Source: Amaranthus tricolor
Taxonomy: Eukaryota > Streptophyta > Magnoliopsida > Caryophyllales > Amaranthaceae
Length of the DNA stretch: 64,000 nt
Reading direction: 5' to 3'
NCBI RefSeq assembly: GCF_026212465.1
Contig: NC_080051.1
Location: 17,183,767-17,247,766 of the forward strand
The notes under the pieces were generated by a model. That model searched no databases. It was not told the origin of the DNA and saw only the letters and a program-made list of their open reading frames with translations. The translations under genes were made by a program, and so were the position numbers. This document shows, piece after piece, positions 48,693 to 60,959 of the stretch (positions within the stretch are counted from its first letter, which is position 1; each line of letters starts with the position of its first letter).

Positions 48693-49751
48693 CTTTTGAT
48701 TGGAACACAAGATTATTGTTTCCTAAAATTAATTTCACAATAAATGTTCAAAAAAATTAAAAATAATAAAAAAAATTTAAATAGTAGATGTATAATTTTA
48801 TTAAATAATAAATTGAATCGAATAAAAGTGAGAACTATATAAGCATTAAAAAATATAAAATAATATAAAAATAAAGTTAGTGGAAAAAAGTTTAGAAACT
48901 AAAACAATAAAAATCTTAAAAAATAAAGTTAATGGAAAATATATAGGGATTGTAAGTATTAATTAAATATTAAAATGAGGAAGCATAAGGTTAATTATGT
49001 CTAAAATTTGTGATATAAATATAAAGATTACTTTAATAAAAAAAAAAAAAAACCCAAAATAACAATTAGAAACAACTTTAAAGAACAAAAGAATAATTTA
49101 AAAAAAAAAACAATTTGATAGCATCATTGTCAAATGCCAAGTGATCTAAGCAAAATGTTGAGCATCAGTGCTTCACAAAAAAGAACTTCATCTAAACAAC
49201 TTAAGAGGAAAAGGGAGGGCGTGCTATTTGAGGTATATAAACTTAAGATCATTTTTTCAATATTTAGGTAGGTAATATTTGTGTCTATACTAGGAGTCTA
49301 AGATTCTGTCCTTCGCTAATATGGAATTAGGGATGGCCACGGGGTTACCCGGAACCGAACCGCTTAAAACCGTCCCGGAATCGCAACCGTTCGCGACAGA
49401 TTCCGAACCAGCCCGAACTGCGGAACCGTGAAACCGCCGGAATAAAAGTTGCCGGAACCGTAAAACCGCCGGAAAAAACTGCAAGAACCGGACCTAAGAA
49501 CCGCGGGTTGGAACCGGAACCGGAAAAAGTAGCCGTTGCCAATTTTTCTATAAATACCCATCACTTTCAATCATTTTCATTCACAACTCATCTCTTCTCC
49601 TACTCTCTCTACTTAATTACTTAATTACGCAATTATTCTCTTAATTACATAATTAGTCTTTTAATTATTTCTTAATTTAGTTAATTACATAATTAGTCTA
49701 TTAATTATTTATTTATTTCTTTATTCTATTATTATTTCAATATTATCAATC

Positions 49752-52376
49752 ATGTCTTCTTTTTTGAAAAAAACCTCTAAAAAAGTTACTAAAGTGGCAA
49801 AATCGTAGGGAGGTTCTAGCTCCAAAAGAAAGGCCACTCCAACTCCGTTGGTATCAACAACACCTTCGATTAGTAATTATAATTATGAACCAAATTATCC
49901 AGAAGGGTACGACCAAGAATTACACAATTATGCAGAAGAAGTGGAAAGAGAAATACAAATTGATGAAGAAGAGGAACCAACGACCCCTACTGGGATACAT
50001 ATATCTCGACAGTCATCAACAAGATCACATGAAGAACAACTACAACAACAACAAAGACAAGCTCGTGGTAAACGAGTCAATTTCCAAACTATCGGTTAGT
50101 TTTATAATTTTATTCTTCAAATTGATTAAATTTTAAATTATTATTTATTTATATATTGTGGTATTTGAGTATGTCTTTGTATTTAAATTTAGATGAAGAT
50201 GAACCAGTAAGACAACCTTTTCCGGCAATGCCACCTCCTAGTGGTAGAGCTGTTTCACATGTGTGGTCGTATTTTACAAAAGAACCAACCGAAAATCCAG
50301 ATGTTTTCTTATGCACTTGTCAAATTTGTGAAAGTCAAGGAGTAAAGCCCTTAGTTGCATACAGTTTCACCAGAGGTAAATACTTTTTAAGTTTTTTATA
50401 CATACATTATATATTTATATTTTATAAATCAAGAATGTATTAAAAATTTATTTATTGTGTTTTGTGAATACGTGTTAGGTGGTGGTACGGGATCTTTTAA
50501 CAAACATTTGGCAAAGAAGCATGGAATCACAAAAGAAACTGATGCAGCAAGCGGCAGCGGGACCACAAGTGGAAGCCGACAGTGGGACATTCCCAGCACA
50601 GGTATGCCTTTTAAATATAATCGTAATGATATGATTGATGAATTTTCTAAGTATGTAATTTGTGATGAATTGCCTTTTAACCACGGTGAAAGTAGGGCAC
50701 ACGAGCGTTTCACTAGAAAAACTTTGCAACCACAATATAGAGCAATCCCTAGGAGCACTCTTAAAAGACGCACAATTAAATTATATGAATCAATGCGCTA
50801 TGAATTAGTTGAAATGTTTAAATCTTTTAATGGTAGGGTTAGCATAACAACTGATATTTGGTCTGCTCCCCCACATTTAGAACCTTATATGTGTGTAACT
50901 TATTAGATAAGATATTGGATAGATCAAAATTGGATTATTCAAAAAAGAATAATTGCTTTTGAGACAATGCTCGAAAGACATACGGGTGAAAACATAAAAT
51001 ACAGATTAGTAGAGATATGTAGAAAATGGAACTTATTAGATAAGATATTTTGTTGTTCTACCGATAATGCAACCGCTAACATTAAATGTATGGAACTTTT
51101 GTATAACGAGCCTGCTTTTAGTTTTATCCTTGGGGTAGCTTATTACACATACGTTGTTGTGCTCATATAGTTAACTTATCTTGCCAAGCAGGTATAAAAC
51201 AATTAAGCGATTTATTAGATCCAATTAGAGACATAGTGAAGTGGCTTAGAATTGGAAAGATAAAGAGACGATATAAGAAATTATGTGACCAATATCAACT
51301 AAAAAAAGTGTATTAGTCATTAGATACTCCTACACGTTGGGGCTCAACCAACGATTTATTAAGAAAAGCGATTGCTTATCGTCTAGTTATAACACAACTT
51401 TATAGTGAGTGTACAGGTAACCATATAATTGATGACACATGGGAACTAGCTATAGGTGTACATAAAATATTAGAAGCGTATGACCACGCAACTAAGATTT
51501 TTTTATATGTTTACGAACCAAACGTCCACTTAGTAATAAGTGAGTGTATTACTATTTTTTATCATCTTCTTAAACATACGCATGATGATACTAACCCATA
51601 TTTAAAGCCGATTCTTGCAGATATGATGGATAAGTGGAAGACATATTTTACTGATTTTCCTTATATTTATGGAATTGCAACCATTTTAGACCCATGTTTT
51701 AAAACAAAAGTCCTTTACTAAAGTAATTGGATTTTACTACCAATCATTACATCGCCCGCCTAGTGATGTACATAATTATGTTGGAACTTGTAAAAAACTT
51801 TTAGCAGAACTTTATGATTATTATGCTAGTGTATATAAACCAAAACGCGATACGTCTAGGCGTGCTAGCGTTTCGGCATGCCCCTCTTATTATAATTCCG
51901 TAATAGCTAATATAATGAGCCAAGATGATAGTTTTGTAGGATCATCTTCTTCTTCACCCTTCACTTCATATTTAGAATTAGATAGTTATCTTAAACACCA
52001 CTTCGAAATTGACCAAGGTAGCTATAATATTTTAGAGTGGTGGAAAGAAAAATCTGTAAAATTTCTCATATTATCGAGAATCGCAAAGGATATCCTTGCA
52101 ATTCCTTCTTCTACGATTGCGTCGGAGTCTGCTTTTAGTGCAGGTAGAAGAGTTTTAGACGAAAAGAGATCTCGTCTTGCTCCACATAGTATTCAAATAT
52201 GTGTTTGCAAGAAAGATTGGGATCAAGCGGAGATTCGAACACAAGGACTAAGAAATGATGATGATCAAGATGATGATGATGATCCATGGATGATGATGGA
52301 TACATCTGCATCATCGTTAGGAGTAGAGTCAGCGGAAGCATCTAACCAACCAGATGATGATGACGAAGACGAATAG
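49752..52376 (+). pseudogene. hAT-family transposase (BED finger, hATC dimerisation domain)
   Basis: From the ATG at 49752 a Lys-rich start is cut by an in-frame TAG at 49806-49808, then continues to about 50096. After a short intron, SHVWSYFTKEP...CTCQICESQG...FNKHLAKKHG forms a BED zinc finger (C2H2) split by an intron at about 50376-50478. NGRVSITTDIWSAP (50834) marks the start of the RNase H-like core. Between 50905 and 51915 several stops and frameshifts break the core, although CSTDNATAN, DPIRDIVKWLR-like and TPTRWGSTND segments are readable. The C-terminal hATC block YLELDSYLKHHFEI, LEWWKEKSVKFLILSRIAKDIL and SSTIASESAFSAGRRVL (51950-52160) is intact and ends in an acidic Asp/Glu tail. 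The protein is not functional. Confidence 0.85.
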
Positions 52377-52424
52377 GATCAATCGGACAACGATAAATCA
52401 ACATTCAACAACTATAAATAAAAG

Positions 52425-52510
52425 GTATGACAAAGAACTACGTGGGCTTTGATTCCTTCGGGATACGTAGGCAGCTTAGTATTCCTTTGGGTACTAGGTT
52501 CAAGTCCATT
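52425..52510 (+). repeat. Inverted-repeat block downstream of the hAT transposase
   Basis: GAACTACGTGGGCTTTGATT, then CCTTCGGGATACGTAGGCAGC and a TTCCTTTGGGTACTAGGTTCAAGTCC segment. CTACGT and TACGTAG halves flank a CCTTCGGG hairpin. The ending resembles a tRNA T-loop only loosely. It is probably in the element's 3' UTR. Confidence 0.5.
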
Positions 52511-53098
52511 TTCTCCGTCTTTTTTTAATAATCATCTTTATCGACATTATCATTGATTCGTTTCTTATTAATTTACTTTTTTCATTCTTTTTAGTAAATA
52601 TTTTAATAGCGATGACAACTTGACAAGCAATGAATTTGGCTAATAATCAAGTAATCATCAAAGGTACATCCGCAATATTATAATATTTTTATATTATATA
52701 AATATTTAAAGAAAAAATAAAAATGGAACCGATGGTCCGACCCGCCCGTCCCGTGAGTTGGAACCGCCTCATGAACCGCCAAGGAACCGTTTGGAACCGT
52801 CCGGAACCGGAACCGGTCGCGACAGGTTTCAAATGGAACCGGAACCGGCCCAACCCGGACCGTGGCCATGCGTATGTGGAATTAAGGAAATACCCTAAAG
52901 CATGAAATGCTTTAAAAAGATGTTAAATCAATAGTGTTAACTGTGCCATACCAACTATTTTATCAACTAATTTATGTTTGTACGTGTAGGAAATGTGATT
53001 AACAATACACTTAATGCCCTAACTCTTTCCGATAAGAAGTGGTAACTTAGCAATAAGATTGACATTTGACAACTAGACTTTAGTTACCAAATAAAAAA

Positions 53099-53396
53099 TG
53101 AAAAATTACCGTGAATAATATAATTTTTTTGTTAATTTTCCTACAATAATACCAATTATTAATTAATTATGAATAATATCAATTTAAAGGGGTATTTTTC
53201 TAGAAAATTCCTAACATGTTAAAAATCAAATTATAAGTGATTATAAGACAAAAAAATTGGTATATTAGTTAATAAACTAAAGCTAGTATTATTCTAGGAA
53301 AATATCCTCTAAGTTGGTATTGTTCATGGTTAATTAATAATTGGTATTATTGTAAGAAAATTAACAAAAATTTATATTATTCACGATAATTTTTCC
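53099..53396. mobile_element. Mutator-type MITE, family copy B (298 bp)
   Basis: Starts TGAAAAATTACCGTGAATAA and ends TTATTCACGATAATTTTTCC, nearly perfect inverted ends. A perfect 9-bp duplication AATAAAAAA flanks it (53090-53098 and 53397-53405). Its sequence parallels the 14516 copy throughout, including the mirrored TTGGTATTATT blocks. Confidence 0.88.
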
Positions 53397-53399
53397 AAT

Positions 53400-54948
53400 A
53401 AAAAAAAAAAGTCTAAAATGTGCGTTCATTTCAAGAACATAAGAGAGGGTAAATAGAAAAATCTATCGTCTTATGTTTTCTTATTCCTCCAGTAAACATT
53501 CCACTATAAATACCACATTATTTATTTATGGTTACGTAAATAGCTACTATTAATCTATAAATAAAAATATAGCATTTACTATATATACAAACGAAACAAC
53601 TAGCAGCTAACTTGAATCATATATAATACATAAAAAAAAAGACTTTTGATGTGGTTGTTATTAAACCAAGGGTTTTAATGGGTGGTAGTGGTGGCATTGG
53701 AAGTGGGGAATGGTGGTAATTGGAAAGAGGTATAGAGGGGTAAGGGAAGAAGGGTCTAATTGGAGAGTAATTGGATAAATTAGATTAGATTAATAAATTT
53801 TATTGAAAGTTAAAGGTCATTACCTTGATCAACGGTGATTTAACAGGTCATCTCACTTGAATACAATGAAATGGATGTATCAATGTCTTGTTTATTAGTT
53901 TGAAGGTTGTTGTTTGCAAAAAAAAAAAAAAAAAAAGCGTTCGAGACTGTTTTTTGTAAAAGGCCTAAACTTCAAGACTTTAGTTGATAATTAATCATGT
54001 TTTTGATATGAAGTTAAAATTTGTTCAAATAAAAGATGGCTAAATTTGAATCTAGAGTTGGGTGTCAGGTCGAGTCGGAGTCAGAATAGGGTGGGAGTCG
54101 AAGTCGGGTCCGAGTATCGGATCTTTTATGAGGTTCAAATGCGGTCCGACTCTAAATTGGACTCTAACAGTATAATCGGATTCGAAGTAAGGTTTTTCTT
54201 TTATCGGATTCAAATTGGACTAATTTCCTAAGATCATGCCAGATCAGGGGAGGATTCGGACTAAATTGCCCTCCCTAATCCCAAATAAAACCAAAACCCA
54301 ACAAAACACAATTTCTCTCTAAGGGTGCGCTTTACGTGTAAATATTTAAGGGGTAAATAAAAGTCAAACAAGGTTAACAAAGTAAGAAGAATAGAATTAG
54401 TTTTTTCATTTTGAGTCATAAAATTACCTTAGTGGAGAGTGGCGAAATTCTTTAACTTAAAAGGAAAAAAAATCATTCTCCTTTTTAATTCATTTTTTAA
54501 TTTACTTTCATTCAATCTTTTTCACAACAATTTCAAATACTTTATTTATATCTCTTTTTACCTTTATTTCGTTAATTGAACTTTTTTATTCTCTAAATAT
54601 TTACTTTTAATTCAAGCAACTTCTATAACAAATAATTTCACAGTTGCCGATTTCATTCAACCGTATCCCGCCATTACCATTTTCTTTATACGTACACTTT
54701 ACGATTACTCTTCATTCAATTGAATTTCACTGTTGTGAGAGCGTAATTTATTGAAAATTTTTATTTTCCTTTTTTTCAATCTATAATTTGAGGTGAAATT
54801 TGATTCTAGGTTTTCGTTTGATTGTTTTGGCGTGAAATGTGATTTAGGTTTAGAAGAAATAATTTGGTATGGAATATGATTTAGGTGAAAAAGAAAAAGC
54901 GTAACATGATGATTATTTATCATAATTCTTAGTTTTTACAGCAATAAA
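53400..54948. other. Spacer with hAT-like fragment, no gene
   Basis: A patch at 54050-54270 with GTCGAGTCGGAGTC and GGATTCGAAGT repeats and edges TAGAGTTGGGTGTCAGG and (reverse complement) TAGGGAGGGCAATTTAG looks like a short hAT MITE without a visible duplication. A poly(A) run lies at 53920-53935. Otherwise featureless. Confidence 0.4.
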
Positions 54949-55211
54949 TATTAAAATAATTTAGAAAAATTTAAGATTTTAAAAATATTAAATATAAAAA
55001 TATCTAGACTAAACAATTAAAAAATAAAAATACTTAAGATATTATCATAGAATTTGCTAGAAAAAGTAAACTTATAACCAAAATTGATCAGTATAATATC
55101 CTTTGATATAATCAATTTTGGGCAATGAATAAAATGAGCCATTTTACATATTTGCTCACCTTTCTCTCCAAATAAATCAATTCACTACTTTTCTATCTAA
55201 ATGTTCCTACA
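54949..55211 (+). repeat. 5' LTR of the copia element
   Basis: Aligns end to end with 62490-62752. Its first bases, TATTAAAATAA, have lost the TG start seen in the solo LTR at 31980. The end CCTACA is followed directly by the primer-binding site. Confidence 0.9.
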
Positions 55212-55313
55212 TTTGGTATTAAGGGCAAATTAAACCAAGACTTCCAAACAACCTAAACACATTAATTAATATACTCCACAATAAAATAAACCTCTAACCA
55301 CAAAATTAAAAAA

Positions 55314-57706
55314 ATGACATCAACCATTAATTTTCCCCAAGTTAATTGGGTTCCCACATTTAAGGGAGAAAAATATCAACAAAGGACCCACTGCTCCATA
55401 GTACCAGCGGCGTATAGGAGGAAGAAGAGTTGTCAGGATATGAAAAATCTTTCAAACTATGAGAGAGTTTTTTGTTTTGAATTATCGTGAAAATTGGGAG
55501 CTTTAATGGGTCATGCAAATGAGGTCAATATTTATCTTTCAAAATTTATGAGAATTAGTACATAAAGGTTATGAGCAACCACTCAAAAATGACTCTAAAG
55601 AGTCATCTTAGCATGAAACAAAAATAAAACCATATAAACAAAATATATAGGATAAGGGATAACTATGCCCTGTCCTTATTATATTGTGGAGTCGATGAGG
55701 CAATACTTACAACGATCATGCCCGCAAAAACAGCTACGGAGGCTTGGAGGATCCTGGAGACAAAATAACAAAGGCTCCAAAGAGGTAATTCTTTTTAAAC
55801 TCCAGTATCTATAGAGAGAATTTGATAATTTATTAATGGCACAAAATGAAACAATATATTTATTCTTTGACCGAGTCACTATTATAGTCTATCAAATAAG
55901 ATCGAATGGCGGTAAAATAGAAGATGAAAATGTGATTCGAAAAATATTAAGGAATCTCCCACAAAAATATAACATTATTGTCAACCACGACAATAGAAGA
56001 GGTTAATAAGAAAAATTTATGTCAATTAGGTATCCCAAACTTATGAGATCACTACTTGCACATGAAGATAGATTAAAAAGATTTAACGAAGAACCACTCG
56101 AACAAGCTTTTCAAGCTAAATTAAAATTTTTTAAGGGTGAAAATAAAAAATGATCATGGAAAAATTTATGAGAAAGGAGAAACATCATGTGATCGTGGTA
56201 GGGGAGAGGGAATTTTAAGAATCAAGGGAGTCGACTAAATAATCAAACTAGCTTTTATTGTAAATTATGTAAGAAAACTAACCACAATACTAATAATTGT
56301 CGTTATAAATATAAGAGGTGCAAAAAACACACTCACTTTGAAAAAGATTGTTGTTATCGACAAGGGGAAAAAGCAAACTATTCTGAAAATAATAATTTTA
56401 GAGAACAAATATTTTACACTGGATTAAATGCACAAGACAAAATAGATGACGTATGGTATATTGATAGTGGTTGTTCAAATCACATGACTGGCAATAAAAA
56501 TTATTTTTTCAACGAAAATGTTAAAACACACATCACACTAGGCAACGGTAAAAAAGAAGATGCCGCCGAAAAAGGGACGATCGCCGTTAAAACAAAGAAT
56601 GGCTCATCAAAATTAATTCATAAAGTTTTCTATTTTTCCGGGCTTGCACAAAATTTATTAAGCGTAGGCCATTTAATTAAAAAAGGCTATATGGTTAAAT
56701 TTGAGAACAACAAATGTCAAATTTATGATAAAAAATAAGGGTCAGATAATAACAACTGTTTAAATGGCTCCCAACAAAATATTCCAATTAAAAATGCCAT
56801 TTAAAGAAAAATTGGCTTTAACCTCAATAAACAATGAATCCACCTTATGACATTTAAGATTCGGGCATTTAAATTTTAACAGTCTAAAACTATTAAAAAA
56901 AAAATGGCAAGATGCACAGATTGCCATTTCCTACCGCATCTTCGAAGGCCAAGGCACCTCTAGAGCTTGTTCATACATATATTTGGGGCTCTATCAAGAA
57001 TCCATCTCTTGGCGAAAAAGATATTTTCTCTTATTTGTAGATGACTACTGCCGCATGATGTGGGTATATTTCCTGGAGAAAAAATCAGAAGCCTTCTCCC
57101 ATTTCATGCAATTCAAAGCCCTCACATAAAATCTAAGTGCGCATTCTCTTAAGATTCTTAGAACGGATCATGGCAGAGAATTTACAAGCAACGAATTCAA
57201 CAACTTCTGTAAGAAGCATAGAATCAAAAGAGAACTTAGAGCAAGACGCACACCTTAACAAAATGGTGTCGCAGAAAGGAAAAACTGTACTATAGTAGAG
57301 ATGGCCTGCAACATGATGTAGGGTAAAAATCCACCCAAAAATACTGGGTCGAAGGTGTTTACACGACAGTATATATTTTCAACAGATCCCCACAAAAGCA
57401 GTTAAGGATCTAATACCATATGAAGCTTGGCACAAGAGAAAGCCAAGAGTAGAGCACCTTAAAGTGTTTGGGTGCGTAGCTTATGCCCACATACCGAAGG
57501 AGAATCAGGAAAAGCTCGATGAGAAGGGAGAAAAATGCATATTCATTGGATACAGTCACGAAACAAAAGGATATCGCCTCTATAAGCCCGAATTCAAAGA
57601 ATTAATCATTTCAAGAGACGTATTTTTCGACGAAATAATTGAATGGACGTGGAGAGAAAAAGAAATTGAAGCTCGCGAAGAAGATTGTAAGACGTGTGAT
57701 TTTTAA
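55314..57706 (+). pseudogene. Copia gag-protease-integrase region (decayed)
   Basis: An ATG at 55314 begins MTSTINFPQVNWV, a copia gag-like start that soon shifts frame. A gag core (about 55830-55980: ETIYLFFDRV, GGKIEDENVIRKILRNLPQKYN) is followed by the zinc knuckle CKLCKKTNHNTNNC (about 56262). The protease motif DSGCSNHMTG lies at 56463-56492 and the pre-integrase end LLSVGHLIKKGY at 56655. The integrase (about 56850-57460) is full of stops. The final block at 57464-57706, FGCVAYAHIP, KCIFIGYSHETKGYRLY and SRDVFFDE, is the conserved copia integrase C-terminal extension. The sequence then runs into the nested insertion. Confidence 0.8.
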
Positions 57707-60700
57707 GCTCATTGATTATCGTTTTAAACTAAGATTATTATAATTAATTAAGATTATTAACGTTTGAAATTTCTTTAATGTTTTTAAGGTTTTATTTAAT
57801 ATTTACATTATTAGATTGAATAAAGGCTTATTTAGTTGGAATTATTTTGGTGAAGTCATATAGCATTTATTTATAAAGCTATAAAAGTAAATAAAAAAAT
57901 AGTAAATAAAAAAATATATTATTAAAATATAATATAGTATAAAATTTATTTAAGTTTAAGTTAAAAAAAAATAATAAAGTAATACTCTTTAAATAATAAG
58001 GTTAAATCTCAATTTATCATTTCTCCATTGTAATAAAATTAGAACTAGTTAGTAGTAAGGAAGTCAATAATGATAATAATTATTATATCATAATATTAAA
58101 GATAGAAATAAAAAAATAAAAAAAAGAAAATATAGTCATCGGGCTCACGTGAGAAACCCAAGTGACATTCTTATCTACTCAAGTATTCTAGAATAGGAAG
58201 GAACCCAAAATCATGAAATTCTTATTTATTTTTCCTTTTCAATTCTAAACTTCCCTTCTACTAGCTCTTCTGTCACTTGCGAGCCACCAAGCCATCGCCA
58301 CACCAGTCAACTGCAACAGTCCATCTGCTGCCAGCTATAGCGTCGATCATCCCTAGCTGTGGCTGACCTTACCATCAATTGTTAGTCCTCTTCTCCATTG
58401 ATAAGGTATACCCATTAAAAACAAATTGTCAATCTAGTTTAATTTATTTGAATTTGGGTTTTAATTTTTTTTTTGTTTCCTGAGAATTAAATGAAGGGAA
58501 GAAGATTGTGTGAAGAAATTTGCCATGGAAAATGAAAAGATTGAACACTTAAGGTACACTCTCACCAAAATGAATTTAATTGAGTTTAAATTGAATTGTG
58601 GGATATTATTTATTACTTTATACTCTATGAATTAGGAGAATTATAAATTAGAAGAACTAAAGATTAACGGTGTTGTTATGGAATTGTGATGGGATTAATT
58701 TTAGTAAGTTTGTAGTTTACTAGTCTTGAATTAGAATGAATGATGTTGTTGATGGGTCTTGGAATTTCATGGAACTTATATTTAAACTTTGGGTTATTGT
58801 TTAGTAATTGTTGGGTCTTAATTGATTAGATTGAAGATGAAGACATGAATTAAATTAGTAATTAGTGAACTGAATCTAATGTGAAGATATTGATATTCAA
58901 GGTACACTCATCAAGCTAAACTTTATGGAGCTTAATTTGTGTGTATTGGCAGAAATTGCTGTAAATTGTTGGAAGTTTGATATTGTTGGCATCAAATTAG
59001 AAAATGATGATTGAAATTGAAAGATGAGATTTTTGTTGGTCTTGTTTTAAATTGGGGTTTTAAATGAGGAATAACATTAAGTTTACTTGTTCCCGCTAAG
59101 AGTTGTTGAATCTTGAAATACGTTATTTGATGTTGTTATTCATTCTAGTTATTAATTAAGTAGTTATGTGTTTGATTTGAAATTTTATAATGTGACATTT
59201 AGAAATGCTCTTGGGTTAGTCTTGATCAATTGGAGATTAATTTAGTATTTGAATATATTGTAGAAATATTTATGAGTTGAAAATGTGAAACTTATATGGG
59301 TAAGTTGCACATGAAATTAATAAGTAGAACTTGATCATGACTTTGTAGAATGAGATGTAATTATATTACAATCTGTGAGAAGGAAGTTATGCCCATTTTG
59401 AGTTTTCGGTTTAATTTAAAATTTCAGGTATTTAAGTATTTGATTATGAATCTTAATATTGATTTTAACATACCGAGAGAGTGTTTTAGTATTGTTAATA
59501 TATAAGTTTCTTTGGTGATCAAGGATAAATGGTGGTTTGAGCAAGTAAAATATAAGAATTAGTTATATTAAAGTTGGAATAAAAAGGTTGTTGTTTCATA
59601 AAATCAAAGTTAAGTATAGCTCATTAGCTAATTAAGCCAAATCTATTGTTAGTTATTGTTAAGCACATATATGTTTATATTGAAGATTTTGATTTCATTG
59701 AGAAATCGCATTGACTAAGCTTGTCGTCTTGCTCTAATTGAAAATGTTGAATTTCTTACTCAAATCTTTTATAGTTATGAAAAAGGATACAAAGGTATGT
59801 ATTTCACATCAGCTGAGATTGATTCGAATATAGGAAGATATTCTTCCTAATATAGAAAGTTTGTTCTTGAGTCTCGAAACTACATAATGAAAGGTAAAGG
59901 ACACTCCCAGTATCCCACACAAGGTAGGGTCCGGGTGAGTATTGTTTTTCCTGAAAGATGGGGAAAGAAAAAGTTTTAGTAAAGAAAATAGAAAAGAAAG
60001 TTTTATATGTTCCTTAGATTGATGATTTCTAGACTTTGAAAGGAAATGTTTTAGCAAAGAAAGTAAAAAGATATTTGATTAAAAAAAAACAGTAAAAGAA
60101 GAAAAGGATTTTATGAGGCATTGATAAAGTAGTATGTTTGCAAAAGAAAATGATTTTTAGGATATAATTAATATATCCTACTAGATGTGTAGTTGGATCA
60201 TAGTATGGAATTTAGCACGACTTGTTTGACTACAAGTAAATAAAGGCTAGAATCAGGGCACAGAGCAACGTCACTCATTTTGTGTAAATATAGTTAATGT
60301 TTCCTTTCTGCCATAGCTTTATGTACTAAAATTAAGCTATATAAATGTGTACTCAGCATAAGCTGACTATGTGGTTTTGTTTTTTGAACCTGTCTTGATA
60401 GGAAACAAATTTTGAGAAGATTGAGATTGACAAAGTCAGTGGCAGTTAAAAGCGTAAAGATTAGTAATCAACAAAGTTATCTCAACTAATCACATGAAGG
60501 AATGTAAGTAAAGGAAATTTTTTTTATGTAAAATTATTTTAGCACTTATTTTGGATAAAAGATTCCACTTTATGAGGTGATGTGATTTTAGAATTTTTGG
60601 CGCTTGTGCCACTGACTTGTTGGTATTTTGAAATGTTGGTTTTGAACTTGTAGAGTGATTGTAAGTCAAAAGGAAAAATTTTGGTTTATCCGATTTTTAC

Positions 60701-60959
60701 ATACAGAACTTTGCTGGATTTTCTGCTGAAATTTATGTATTTTAAATCGTTTCAAATGATTCTTATAATGTAATTTCTTTACATCTTTCAAACATTATTG
60801 TAAACTCTGATATTTAAATCCTTTGATAGATGTTTAGTGGATAATATAGTTCGTTGAGTAATTGATTATATTAACTTAATAGCCCGATATAAGTATTAAG
60901 CTTCCGCATTAGTTTAAATTAATCTGGTTTAATCAGTTGGTTAGTTTCGGGTTGTTACA
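57686..60959 (+). mobile_element. Nested 3.3-kb insertion, probable solo LTR of a Tekay-type gypsy element
   Basis: The insertion starts TGTAAGACGTGTGATTTTT and ends CGGGTTGTTACA (TG...CA), exactly where the copia frame is interrupted and resumed. It has no coding domains. The TGTAAGAC start and the CTTCCGCATTAG...TTTCGGGTTGTTACA end resemble long LTRs of Tekay chromoviruses, from memory of the family. Possible transcription features are CTTCTACTAGCTC and GATAAGGTATACC near 58.3-58.4 kb. No convincing 5-bp target duplication was found (AAGAT against CATAC), so ends may have been exchanged during recombination or have mutated. Confidence 0.55.

Larger units (their letters stand above)
49328..52874 (+). 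mobile_element. hAT transposon (3.5 kb) with decayed transposase
   Basis: The left end TAGGGATGGCCACGG and the right end in reverse complement TACGCATGGCCACGG match 13 of 15. Flanking octamers TATGGAAT (49320-49327) and TGTGGAAT (52875-52882) match 7 of 8. Runs of GGAACCG/CGGTTCC and GCGACAG fill both subterminal regions (49345-49525 and 52725-52865). The transposase gene lies between on the plus strand. Confidence 0.9.

Noticed and set aside
52440..52500. tRNA-like block ending AGGTTCAAGTCC
   Set aside because: Arms do not fold into a cloverleaf and it lies in the 3' region of the hAT element.
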